Source: CBDDEH01 sp965226865 (GTDB lineage: Bacteria > Chloroflexota > Dehalococcoidia > Lucifugimonadales > JAGWBF01). From it: a DNA stretch of 64,000 nt. The notes beneath the pieces were generated by a model. The model saw only the letters and a list, made by a program, of their open reading frames with translations. It ran no database searches and had not been told where the DNA came from. How positions within the stretch are numbered: position 1 is the stretch's first letter; each line of letters opens with the position of its first letter. The stretch is from assembly GCA_965226865.1 (NCBI GenBank), contig CBDDEH010000004.1, forward strand, positions 310,001 through 374,000, written 5' to 3'. Below are positions 23,766 through 31,942 of the stretch, piece after piece. Made by a program: the position numbers and the translations under genes.

Positions 23766-25964
23766 TTAGTGCGAATCGTGGTGGCTGGCAGTCTCTTTGC
23801 CGGCCACCAACAGGTCTCGCCGGTCACCCCACCTTTTTAGGAACCGCTTGAAGTTCTTGGCGCTGAGCTGATCGCGCTCAACCTCACCCAGCGCGCTCCA
23901 CTGTCTGTGTTCATGTCGCACGAAGGGCAGAGTACCGTCGGCCACGATGCGATAGCCAAGGGCCCTGAACTGGAAGCTGAAGTCCAGGTCGAGGTTCCTG
24001 TAGAAGCGGAACGATTCTCTCGCGAGTCCAACCCGTGAACATCGAGACCGGCGGAATGCCATACAGTATCCTTGCATTGCGTCCGCCTCGCCCGATTCGA
24101 TCTCGTCGTCGAAATGGTTGAGGTCCGAGCTGCGTAGCCCCCATGGCCCGACGATTCCGATGGTCTCGTCTTCAAGCCACCGGTCTATTGGGGCGGTGGG
24201 GTCGCCCGACACTTCTGCCGAGGTGTCCAATAATACAACGTTACGGCCCAAGCTAAGCTTTATGCCGATGTTTTTCGCCGCTCCCTCACCTATGAAATGA
24301 TCGCAATGGACCACCTTTACCCTGGAGTCGCCCTTCTTAAGCTCTTCGAGCCATTGAGAGACTCCATCCGTGGACCCGTTGTCAACGACCACCAGCTCAG
24401 TGGAACCACCGTCAGCCCACTTGAGGACACTTTGGGTGCAGCGTTTAACGTCTTCAAGATAATCGTTGGCCGTCACAACGAAGGAGAAGTCCAGTCGGGC
24501 CGGCACATCAAGATTGGCCTTGACTTCACGGGAGGACGACACTTCGGTCCATTGCTCGTCCCTTTGCTCCAAAGGCGAAGCCGGGCGCACTAGCGTGTCC
24601 GTCTCGGTATCCCTGACCGAATAGCCTTTGCTCCGGACTAGCGACCGTAGCTTGTCTGCCTGCTCGAACTCGACCTGCTTCCGCATATTGCTCCGTCGGT
24701 CGACGGATTCAGAGATCTCATCGGGCAGGCCGTACCTGGCTGGCACCCCGTCCAGGCTGAGCCCAAGGATGCCATCGAACTCCAGTAGGAGATTTAGCTT
24801 GGCCTGATCAGGAAGATCAGAGCGCAGCATGTCCCAAGTGGTCCTGAGAGCGTTGGGGAGGTCCAGGTCGTTGTGAACGTTCTCAAAGAAGCGGCCTTTC
24901 CATTCCTTGACCTCCTCTGGTGGCTTGGGCATGGGAGGCATGTTCCGCCACAGCCAGACCCTATCCCGTAGTCTTCTCAGGGCCCGTTCGGCAGCCTTCA
25001 ATGCCGAGAGCGTAAAGTTCATCCTGTGCCGGTACCTGACTGTCAGACAGAGGTATCGGAACGCCAGGGGATCGATACCCTTTTTCTCAATGTCGGCCAG
25101 TATGAATTCGTTTCCCGCCGACTTGGCCATTTTTATACCGTCCGCCAGGAGGTGTTGCCCATGCACCCAGTATCGGACAAAAGGCTTCCCCGATGTAGCC
25201 TCGCTCTGAGCGATCTCGCCTTCGTGGTGGGGGAAGATGTTATCCACCCCGCCTGTATGTATATCCAACTGCTCGCCTAGATACTTTTTGGACATAGCCG
25301 AGCACTCAATGTGCCAGCCGGGAAATCCCTCACCCCACGGGGTTTCCCACTTGACTTCCCGGTCCGGCTCAGCAGCTTTCCATAGGGTGAAGTCGCGCGG
25401 GTCCTTCTTGTTGGGGTCTACCTCTACCCTGACCCCTTCCAGCAGGCCTTCCTGAAGGTTGCCCGACAGCCTTCCGTATTCCGCAAACTTGTTCACGTCG
25501 AAATAGATGTTGTCGCCTGCTTCGTAGGCATATTCTTTGGATATCAATTGCTCGATCATCGAGACCATTTCCGGTACGTGGTCGGTCGCCCGGGGGAATT
25601 CGCTGGCGGGTAGGATGTTCAGCCTCTCCTCATCACGGTGGAAGGCATCGGTGTAGAATTCGGCGATCTGGTTTGGCGTCTTACCCTCTGCCAGCGCGGC
25701 CAGAATCATCTTGTCCCCGCCGGTCTCCAGCGCTTCCTGGCGCATATGGCCCACGTCGGTGATATTCTTGACGTGAACTACTCGGAAGCCGTCCGACTCC
25801 AGCGTTCTCCTTATCCAGTCGGCCATCAAATAAGAGCGAAGATTACCTAGATGGGCGTACCTGTAGACGGTGGGGCCGCAGGTATACATGCGGACTATGC
25901 CGGATTCTCGGGGGACTACCTCTTCTATTTTCTTGGAATGCGTGTTGTGGACGCGCAGCACCAA
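23766..25964 (-). CDS. Cysteinyl-tRNA synthetase-like protein fused to a GT2 glycosyltransferase
   Basis: One uninterrupted 732-codon frame with two enzymes. Residues 1 to about 465 are a class I CysRS-type ligase: zinc ligands Cys29 (MYTCGPTVY), Cys221 (GWHIECSAMS) and the HHEGE segment (246-250), HIGH equivalent HLGN (38-41), KMSKS equivalent KMAKS (278-282), and a C-terminal region like the CysRS DALR/anticodon part (FEQADKLRSLVRSKGYSVRD). Residues 490-690 are a GT2 domain (FSFVVTANDYLEDVKRC, ELVVVDNGSTDG, NVVLLDTSAEV, RNLDLDFSFQFRALGY). A linker of about 25 residues joins them. The fusion is unusual. It may be the housekeeping CysRS with an appended domain, or a CysRS paralogue that ligates cysteine to an amino sugar like MshC. 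Start is TTG 25964 or the next codon GTG. Confidence 0.9.
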   Translation of the reverse strand: MVLRVHNTHSKKIEEVVPRESGIVRMYTCGPTVYRYAHLGNLRSYLMADWIRRTLESDGFRVVHVKNITDVGHMRQEALETGGDKMILAALAEGKTPNQIAEFYTDAFHRDEERLNILPASEFPRATDHVPEMVSMIEQLISKEYAYEAGDNIYFDVNKFAEYGRLSGNLQEGLLEGVRVEVDPNKKDPRDFTLWKAAEPDREVKWETPWGEGFPGWHIECSAMSKKYLGEQLDIHTGGVDNIFPHHEGEIAQSEATSGKPFVRYWVHGQHLLADGIKMAKSAGNEFILADIEKKGIDPLAFRYLCLTVRYRHRMNFTLSALKAAERALRRLRDRVWLWRNMPPMPKPPEEVKEWKGRFFENVHNDLDLPNALRTTWDMLRSDLPDQAKLNLLLEFDGILGLSLDGVPARYGLPDEISESVDRRSNMRKQVEFEQADKLRSLVRSKGYSVRDTETDTLVRPASPLEQRDEQWTEVSSSREVKANLDVPARLDFSFVVTANDYLEDVKRCTQSVLKWADGGSTELVVVDNGSTDGVSQWLEELKKGDSRVKVVHCDHFIGEGAAKNIGIKLSLGRNVVLLDTSAEVSGDPTAPIDRWLEDETIGIVGPWGLRSSDLNHFDDEIESGEADAMQGYCMAFRRSRCSRVGLARESFRFYRNLDLDFSFQFRALGYRIVADGTLPFVRHEHRQWSALGEVERDQLSAKNFKRFLKRWGDRRDLLVAGKETASHHDSH

Positions 25965-26035
25965 ATCCCTACTCCATCAGCTATAGATACAGATTCTATC
26001 ACGCAGTCCGCCGTGTTGCATTTGTGGCGTGGTCG

Positions 26036-26064
26036 TTGACAATGTCCTCCACCCTTTCTACAAT
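26036..26064 (+). promoter_or_regulatory. Strong sigma-70 consensus promoter of the zinc-ribbon coiled-coil gene
   Basis: A perfect TTGACA (26036-26041), 17-base spacer and TACAAT (26059-26064). It lies inside the longest possible reading frame of the next gene, so translation must begin downstream of about 26071. Confidence 0.75.
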
Positions 26065-26083
26065 CCTAGTTTGCGCCCAATGT

Positions 26084-26791
26084 ATGCCGATGACAACCCT
26101 TAGAAGCCTGTATGAACTTCAAGAGCACGATCTCGAGATCGCCAAGATCACCACTGGGGTGTCGGCAATAGAACGGGAGATTGGCGACCGCACAGGACTC
26201 GACGCATTGGCCAAAGAGGTGGAGAACAGGAAAGCTCGTTTGGACGAGGTTCGTTCAGGACACCGGTCCGAGGAGTTGGATGCGGAGTCCGTCAGGGAAA
26301 AAGTGAAAGACATAGAAGCCAAACTCTACGGAGGCTCAATCACGAACCCGAGGGAAGTGGCGAGCTACCAGAAGGAAGTGACCCTCCTGAAAGAGCAGCT
26401 TCAAAAGAAGGATGACCAGCTTTTGGAAGTCATGGTGACCGTCGAGGAAGAGAACGCTGGTTTCAAATCAGCCGAACACCTGTATCTACAGGCCGAGGAA
26501 GAGTGGGACAAAAGACAAAAGCAACTCGCAGAAGAACTCAGCGGTCTACAGGAAACGCATAAATCGCTACAAACTCGACGGAAGAGTGCTGTTTCCAAGG
26601 TAGGTGAGCAGGAACTTAGACTTTATGACAGACTCCGGGCCTCCAAAGGTGGCGTAGCCGTTGCGAAGGTGGAGCGAGGTCTCTGTCACGTGTGCCGAAT
26701 GAGCCTACCGTCCTACGAGCTCCAGCGCGCCAGAGCCGGGCGCGAGACCGTTCTTTGCAGTAGCTGTGGGCGCATTCTGTACGTCATCTAA
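26084..26791 (+). CDS. C4-type zinc-ribbon coiled-coil protein (DUF164/CdsZ-like)
   Basis: About 235 residues. A long N-terminal coiled coil (LYELQEHDLEIAKI through SLQTRRKSAVSKV) is followed by a C-terminal zinc ribbon with two CxxC pairs (GLCHVCRMSLPS and VLCSSCGRILYVI). The architecture is that of the DUF164 family, which has been proposed to act in nucleic-acid or secretion-related processes. It often sits beside rnpB, as it does here, where rnpB starts 53 bases downstream from its own promoter. Starts at ATG 26084 or 26090 are preferred over upstream codons, because the promoter at 26036-26064 would otherwise be inside the gene. Confidence 0.88.
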   Translation: MPMTTLRSLYELQEHDLEIAKITTGVSAIEREIGDRTGLDALAKEVENRKARLDEVRSGHRSEELDAESVREKVKDIEAKLYGGSITNPREVASYQKEVTLLKEQLQKKDDQLLEVMVTVEEENAGFKSAEHLYLQAEEEWDKRQKQLAEELSGLQETHKSLQTRRKSAVSKVGEQELRLYDRLRASKGGVAVAKVERGLCHVCRMSLPSYELQRARAGRETVLCSSCGRILYVI

Positions 26792-26809
26792 TCTACATTC
26801 CTTTTGTAT

Positions 26810-26838
26810 TTGACCTCGCCTATATGCTGTGCTAATGT
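26810..26838 (+). promoter_or_regulatory. Promoter of rnpB
   Basis: TTGACC (26810-26815), 17-base spacer, TAATGT (26833-26838). The predicted transcription start, about seven bases on, coincides with the first base of the RNase P RNA P1 helix. Confidence 0.7.
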
Positions 26839-26844
26839 TCCCTT

Positions 26845-27219
26845 GGGGCCGGGTAGTCTGGGTGGCCGCTGCCCCAGATTATGGGGGAGAGGAAAGTCCG
26901 GGCTCCACTGGGCAGGGTGCTGGGTAACGCCCAGGCTCCCTGGTGGCTAATTGGTCACCTGGGGGACGGAAAGTAGCACAGAAACCATACCGCCCCGATT
27001 TATCGGGGTAAGGGCGAAATCGGACGGTAAGAGCGTCCGGCTGGCCGTGGTGACACGGCGGCGGCTAAACCCCACCTGGAGCAAGGCCAAATAGGGGGAC
27101 TATGGGTGCCCGGCTCGTCCCCGGGTTGGCCGCTTGAGTCTGGCGGTAACGCCAGACCTAGATAGATGACCACCATCCGGTAAGGATACAGAACCCGGCT
27201 TACAGGTCTGCTTGGCCCC
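26845..27219 (+). ncRNA. rnpB: RNase P RNA, bacterial class A
   Basis: The catalytic RNA of the tRNA 5'-maturation enzyme. Universally conserved blocks are present in order: GAGGAAAGTCCGGGCTCC after the P1-P3 region, the GGAAAGTAGCACAGAAA block (with ACAGAAA), AAGAGCGTCCGGC, and the 3' core AGATAGATGACCACC followed by ACAGAACCCGGCTTACAG. The termini GGGGCC (26845-26850) and GGCCCC (27214-27219) form helix P1. Length of about 375 nt fits class A. Confidence 0.96.
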
Positions 27220-27286
27220 GAATCCAATTAGCGCGAGCGTTATAACTCGTCCCTTTCACCTCCGGACCGTAGAAGAGAGCTTGAAC

Positions 27287-27796
27287 ATGGGCATGAAGGA
27301 AGAGGGTTGCGCAGCCGTCATCGACGGTCTTGAAAAGATCGGCCTCGATTTCTTCATCCATATCCCCGACAGCTACGGCGCACCCGTAATCGAGCACTTT
27401 CAGGAGCGTACCGCCGTCAAGTGCTTCTCGGTGGCCAGAGAAGAAGAGGGCATCGGCGTCGCGGCAGGTATGACTTTCAGCGGTAAGAAGGCCGTGCTTT
27501 TCTGCCAGGACGTTGGACTGGGGAACTCCATGGTGGCTTTGACCACCTTCGCCATGGCTTATCATGTGCCCATGCTGATATTGGCGATTCGCCGTGGCGG
27601 CTTCGGCGAGTTCAACTCCGCCGTGCACAACTTCTCCGAGCACGCGATCCACATGGTGGAGGCGATGAACGTGAAGGCCTTCGTCCTGGACTACCGTGTT
27701 CCGACCAAGGAGTGGCCTCAGGCCATCGAGCGCGCCTATGAGTACACTCATCTAACTCACAGGCCTGTGGTCGTCTTTCTCAACCTCAAGGAGTGA
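27287..27796 (+). CDS. TPP-dependent decarboxylase, alpha (PP-binding-fold) subunit, ComD-like
   Basis: The N-terminal TPP-enzyme domain as a separate chain of about 170 residues, as in sulfopyruvate decarboxylase ComD or the first half of phosphonopyruvate decarboxylase. Visible features are the catalytic Glu region (VKCFSVAREEEGIGVAAGM), FIHIPDSYGAPVIEHFQ, and QDVGLGNSMVALTTFA. The partner chain follows after 12 bases. The upstream frame extends into rnpB, so the ATG at 27287 (after AGAAGAGAG) is chosen. Substrate could be sulfopyruvate, phosphonopyruvate or another 2-oxo acid. Sequence alone does not decide. Confidence 0.82.
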   Translation: MGMKEEGCAAVIDGLEKIGLDFFIHIPDSYGAPVIEHFQERTAVKCFSVAREEEGIGVAAGMTFSGKKAVLFCQDVGLGNSMVALTTFAMAYHVPMLILAIRRGGFGEFNSAVHNFSEHAIHMVEAMNVKAFVLDYRVPTKEWPQAIERAYEYTHLTHRPVVVFLNLKE

Positions 27797-27808
27797 CCTC
27801 GATTAGCG

Positions 27809-28387
27809 ATGCCAGTACAGAGAATAGATGCCCTGAAGACCATCTCCGGCGAGTTTCCTGAGAGTCCCCTCGTTCTCGCGTGTGGTGCCACGTCTCGTGA
27901 GATGGCTCACGCGGACAGGCGTGACAACCACCTGTACGTGGTTGACTCGATGGGCCTGGTCAGCTCCATCGTGCTCGGCCTGAGCCTGGGGTTCGAGGGC
28001 AGCCCCGTTGAAAGGTGTGTGGGAGTGGAGGGAGACGGTGGGATGCTCATGAACCTGAATGCTCTGAGCACCATTGGATATTTGCGACCCCGGAAATTGC
28101 TCTTGATAGTGCTGGACAACCAGTCCCACGCGTCAACCGGAGGCCAGCCGACATTCACCGAAAAAATCGACCTTGGCGCGGTGGCCGAGTCCTGTGGTCT
28201 CAACGTTTGGAAGGCTGATGATAATAACGGGCTAAAAAGGGCGTTGGCCTCCGCCGTAGATGTGGATGGTCCTGGATTTGTACACATGAAAATCGCCAAG
28301 GGTAATGCCAAGGTGCCGCTGCTCCTGGACGACCCCGTCTCGCTGGGCAATAACTTCCAGAATTGGATCAGAAAGCGCATAGGCTAA
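27809..28387 (+). CDS. TPP-dependent decarboxylase, beta (TPP-binding) subunit, ComE-like
   Basis: The C-terminal TPP-binding domain as a 192-residue chain. The diphosphate/Mg2+ motif reads VEGDGGMLMNLNALSTIG, with the closing segment VLDNQSHASTGGQPTFTE. That last word closely resembles phosphonopyruvate and sulfopyruvate decarboxylases. With the preceding chain it would form an alpha/beta complex that decarboxylates a 3-substituted pyruvate to an aldehyde. The spacing of 12 bases supports stoichiometric co-expression. BirA follows after 9 bases, so all three are likely one transcript. Confidence 0.85.
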   Translation: MPVQRIDALKTISGEFPESPLVLACGATSREMAHADRRDNHLYVVDSMGLVSSIVLGLSLGFEGSPVERCVGVEGDGGMLMNLNALSTIGYLRPRKLLLIVLDNQSHASTGGQPTFTEKIDLGAVAESCGLNVWKADDNNGLKRALASAVDVDGPGFVHMKIAKGNAKVPLLLDDPVSLGNNFQNWIRKRIG

Positions 28388-28396
28388 AACGGGGAC

Positions 28397-29215
28397 GTGT
28401 CGAAGAACATCGTATCGGGCGTTTTGCGGGACGGGCTATATACCCGCGTTGTTGGCAGGCGCCTGGTTTACCTCCAAACCGTATCCTCTACAATGGACGA
28501 GGCCGCACGGCTCGCCAGCGAGGGAGCTGAAGACGGAACAGTAGTTGTAGCCGACGAGCAAACGAGGGCTCGTGGTCGATTCCAGAGGACCTGGGTCACA
28601 GAGAAGGGGAATCTTTATCTTTCGATTGTTCTGCGCCCTTCCATGGATGCTCTCCAGTACCTGAGTATTGTTTCGTCTCTGGCGGTGGCTCGGGCTATCA
28701 AGAAGGCTACCCACCTGGCGCTTACTATCAAGTGGCCCAACGACGTTCGACTGCGCGGGAAAAAGGTGTGTGGGATTCTGGTCGAAGACGTTATCACGGA
28801 CGGCAGTCTCGACTACGCCGTCGTGGGCATGGGCCTGAACGTCGCCCTGGACCCGTCGGGTATAGAGCAACTGGCAGACATAGCCACCGGTATAGACAAA
28901 GAAACTGGTAAAAAGATCGACCGGGGTGTGCTTTTGACCCATCTACTTCAAGAAATGGACGGTCTTTACCTCTCCCTTCAGCGGGCCTCCGGCAAGAAGG
29001 CCAAAGCCCCAGATCAAAGCTCTGGTGCCGATCCGATTGTCAAAGAGTGGAGAGGTCTGTTGGATACGCTGGGCAAGCGAGTGGACGTAAGGTGGGGTGA
29101 AGCGGTACTCAGCGGCTACGCCGAAGACGTGGACCAAGTCGGGGACTTGTTGCTGCGCCTCGACGACGGCGAGCTGATGACGTTGCCCGCCGGCGAAGTC
29201 ACCACCCAGACCTGA
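28397..29215 (+). CDS. birA: Biotin-[acetyl-CoA-carboxylase] ligase (monofunctional BirA)
   Basis: Activates biotin to biotinyl-AMP and attaches it to the BCCP lysine. The 272-residue protein has TVSSTMDEAARLA, the adenylate-binding loop DEQTRARGRFQRTW, and TIKWPNDVRLRGKKVCGILVE followed by VVGMGLNVA. The C-terminal SH3-like domain (LGKRVDVRWGEAVLSGYAEDVD) is present. It lacks the N-terminal HTH of the E. coli repressor form, so it is probably not a regulator. GTG at 28397 is 9 bases after the decarboxylase beta subunit. An intergenic stretch of about 200 bases follows with short GC-rich inverted pieces but no gene. Confidence 0.93.
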   Translation: MSKNIVSGVLRDGLYTRVVGRRLVYLQTVSSTMDEAARLASEGAEDGTVVVADEQTRARGRFQRTWVTEKGNLYLSIVLRPSMDALQYLSIVSSLAVARAIKKATHLALTIKWPNDVRLRGKKVCGILVEDVITDGSLDYAVVGMGLNVALDPSGIEQLADIATGIDKETGKKIDRGVLLTHLLQEMDGLYLSLQRASGKKAKAPDQSSGADPIVKEWRGLLDTLGKRVDVRWGEAVLSGYAEDVDQVGDLLLRLDDGELMTLPAGEVTTQT

Positions 29216-29413
29216 CCCTGCGCCAAACCCTACGGAGGCTCCCCTCCTGAAGGGAAAGTTGGATAGGGGTGAACTCCCCCGTCCCTCTAACTCACCGTAA
29301 TTGGTCGAGAAACGTCGCCGCTTCTTGGTTTGCCGGTCGAAAAACGCAACTCTGTGATCACCCAGGCGTTTCCCGTGTGTCGGCTCTCGATGTACAATAC
29401 ATAAGCTAAAACC

Positions 29414-30877
29414 ATGGAAAAGCTACGCTTATTACAAGGAATGCAGGACCTTCGAGAACTGTCCTGGCAGCCATTGATGGCTGCCCAGGAGCGTTTAAAG
29501 GGGACATTTGCGTCCTATGGCTACCGGCCCATAGAGACCCCAATCCTGGAGCCGACCGAGCTATTCTTACGCAAGTCCGGGGGTGAGCTGGCGTCCCGGA
29601 TGTATAGCTTCACCGATCCCGGGGGTAACCGAGTGAGCCTGCGCCCCGAGTACACCTCATCGATAATGAGGCATTTCCTCGAAGGTGGGTTCAGCGAGCC
29701 AATGCCTGTTCGCGTCCAATACGCTGGTCCCGTCTTTCGTTACGAGGGAGAGGGCACTGCCCTTCGCCAGTTCACCCAGGTGGGCGCTGAGCTTATCGGT
29801 TCATCCAGCCCCAAGGCCGATGCCGAAGTGCTTTCGTTGAGTTGTGCTGCCATGTCAGACCTGGGCCTTAAGGAATACCGCCTCCACATAGGAGACTTGA
29901 GCGTATACTACGGTGTCCTAAATTCCCTGGGACTCTCTGAACGGTCCGTCCTATTTATACTCAACAGCCTATCGGATCTCAAGAAAGGCCCTGAAGGGCT
30001 CGATAGGGTTCGTGAAAGGGCAGCCCAACTCAAACTGCTGACTACAGATACCCACCAGAGCCACCTCGTCGAGTCGCTAGGGAGCATGGACGATACGGAG
30101 GCTAGGGGGCTGCTGCAGGGCCTGCTCCAGCGCGCCGAATTAGGCCCAATGGGCCAGAGGGATCCGGAAGAAATCGTCGAACGACTTTTGAGAAAGTCAA
30201 GAGGAGCAGACGACCCCGCCAAGCTACTGAAAGGCATGGACGTAGCCGCCAAGCTCACAGGTGTTAGCGGAGAGCCAGGAGCCGCTCTTGCCGAGGCTGA
30301 GTCCATCGTCAACTCGTTCAAGTTAGATGAATCAGTGCTCAAACGCCTCAATGAGATTATAGAGCTTCTGGGCGGGCTTAAAGGTTTCGGTGCCACAGTG
30401 GTGCTTGATTTCGGTCTGGCGCGTGGTTTGGCCTACTATACGGGAATAGTTTTCGAAATCCTCCGCCCCGGTCAAGAGGTATCCCTTGGCGGTGGTGGTA
30501 GGTACGACGGCCTGGCACGCGCGTTGGGGAGCGAGTCGAATATCCCGGCCTTGGGCTTCGCCTTCACATTGGAAAATCTCCCGTCTATAAATCGGTCCAA
30601 GCGGGTCGGAAAGAGCAGGCTGAACGAGGCTGACCTCGTCCTCGTGCTGCCATCCAACGGTAGGGCATATGACAAGGCGCTCCACGTTGCCGGTCAGCTC
30701 AGGAATAGGGGCACGCAGGTAGAGATGGACCTCTCAGACATGCTTTCTGTTTTGAGTATTGATGAATGCTTGTCCTATGCCAAGGCCAAGGGCATAGCCC
30801 AGGTCATGGCCGTCGACGGTGGTGGCAAAAGCACCACCTATCAGGTCAACAGCCGGGATAGCGACGGGAGAGGCTAG
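29414..30877 (+). CDS. hisZ: HisRS-like protein, probably ATP phosphoribosyltransferase regulatory subunit HisZ
   Basis: A 487-residue class II synthetase-fold protein at the head of the histidine operon. It shows motif 2 (GPVFRYEGEGTALRQFTQVG), the histidine-site loop LARGLAYYTGIVFEI, and motif 3 (ALGFAFTLENL). The segment after residue 395 resembles the HisRS anticodon-binding domain. The location before hisG suggests HisZ. However, HisG here is the long, self-regulated form, and residues usually retained by true HisRS (GLxYYT) are conserved. It may therefore be an authentic histidyl-tRNA synthetase or a bifunctional relative. A TACAAT box lies at 29393-29398 upstream. Start is ATG at 29414. 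Confidence 0.78.
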   Translation: MEKLRLLQGMQDLRELSWQPLMAAQERLKGTFASYGYRPIETPILEPTELFLRKSGGELASRMYSFTDPGGNRVSLRPEYTSSIMRHFLEGGFSEPMPVRVQYAGPVFRYEGEGTALRQFTQVGAELIGSSSPKADAEVLSLSCAAMSDLGLKEYRLHIGDLSVYYGVLNSLGLSERSVLFILNSLSDLKKGPEGLDRVRERAAQLKLLTTDTHQSHLVESLGSMDDTEARGLLQGLLQRAELGPMGQRDPEEIVERLLRKSRGADDPAKLLKGMDVAAKLTGVSGEPGAALAEAESIVNSFKLDESVLKRLNEIIELLGGLKGFGATVVLDFGLARGLAYYTGIVFEILRPGQEVSLGGGGRYDGLARALGSESNIPALGFAFTLENLPSINRSKRVGKSRLNEADLVLVLPSNGRAYDKALHVAGQLRNRGTQVEMDLSDMLSVLSIDECLSYAKAKGIAQVMAVDGGGKSTTYQVNSRDSDGRG

Positions 30878-30882
30878 CCGCC

Positions 30883-31941
30883 ATGGTCCGCTCATCAAAA
30901 CTCAACCAGCAGGCCCTCACGATCGAACCGGACAATCGGGACAACCTGAGACTGGCTCTGCCCAGTGACGGTGATCTCTACGAGCCTTCGTTGGCTTTCT
31001 TGAAAGCGTCGGGTATGCCGGTGGAACGGCCCAACGTTAGGCGCTACATCGCCCGCGTTCCTGCCTTGCCCGGCGCTGCTGCCCTGTTCCAACGTGCAGG
31101 CGATGTTCCTCAAAAGGTGGAAGAAGGCAGCGCCGAGCTTGGAATCACCGGCCTCGATCGCTTCCTCGAATTCCGGCGGGAGTCAAGTCCGGTATTAACG
31201 GTCATCGAGGACCTGGGCTACGGGCAATGCGATCTGGTCCTGGCCGTACCGGATGCCTGGATCGACGTTGTATCGGTGGAGGACCTGGCGGACCTGGCAG
31301 TGGAGTTCCGCCAGAACGGTAAGCAGTTGCGTATCGCGACTAAATATCCGCGTCTAGTGCAGGGATACCTCTACGGCAAGGGCATCAACTATTTTACCCT
31401 TATACAGGCCAGCGGCAGCCTGGAGGCGGCTCCCGCCGCCGGATACGCTGACTTGATCGCCGACCTGACCGCCAGCGGGGCTACTCTCAGGGAGAACCGG
31501 CTCAAGACAATAGGAGACGGAACCATCCAGGATTCTCAGGCCTGTCTTATAGCAAACAAAGAGCTCCTCAAGAGGTCTCCAAGGGCTCTGGAGCTGGCCC
31601 GCGAGATGCTTGAGATGATGGAGGGGCATCTCAGAGCAGGCTCATTCTATAGGCTCACCGCCAATGTGAGGGGGGCATCCGCCGATCAGGTTGCGGATAC
31701 GCTACTCGAGAGGCCAGACCTGGCTGGGCTTCAAGGACCCACCATATCCAGAGTGTATAATGTGAAAGAATCTGATTGGTATTCAGTTAGCTTGGTTGTC
31801 GCTAAAGAAAAACTCCTTGAAGCGGTGGACCACCTGAGGAACGCAGGAGGCATAGACATTGCTTCATCCCAGGTAGGATACCTGTTCAAGGACAGATGTT
31901 CCGCGTATCAGAGGCTGCTCGACTCGCTGGAAGAGGACTGA
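30883..31941 (+). CDS. hisG: ATP phosphoribosyltransferase, long form
   Basis: First step of histidine synthesis: condenses ATP with PRPP. The 352 residues include the catalytic domains (LRLALPSDGDLYEPS, EGSAELGITGLDRFLE, the PRPP loop AGYADLIADLTASGATLREN) and a C-terminal ACT-like regulatory domain of about 80 residues (ISRVYNVKESDWYSVSLVVA). The long form normally senses histidine itself. It starts 5 bases after the HisZ-like gene and is followed by hisD after one base. The first 18 residues are an extension and a later start is possible. Confidence 0.92.
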   Translation: MVRSSKLNQQALTIEPDNRDNLRLALPSDGDLYEPSLAFLKASGMPVERPNVRRYIARVPALPGAAALFQRAGDVPQKVEEGSAELGITGLDRFLEFRRESSPVLTVIEDLGYGQCDLVLAVPDAWIDVVSVEDLADLAVEFRQNGKQLRIATKYPRLVQGYLYGKGINYFTLIQASGSLEAAPAAGYADLIADLTASGATLRENRLKTIGDGTIQDSQACLIANKELLKRSPRALELAREMLEMMEGHLRAGSFYRLTANVRGASADQVADTLLERPDLAGLQGPTISRVYNVKESDWYSVSLVVAKEKLLEAVDHLRNAGGIDIASSQVGYLFKDRCSAYQRLLDSLEED

Positions 31942-31942
31942 T

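Noticed and set aside
26024..26083. Upstream start for the zinc-ribbon coiled-coil protein
   Set aside because: A consensus promoter (26036-26064) lies in this stretch, and the extra residues do not resemble the family.
29216..29413. Possible T-box or his leader attenuator before the histidine operon
   Set aside because: No T-box consensus, no short His-rich leader peptide and no terminator/antiterminator pair could be found; only a weak -10 box (29393-29398) is visible.
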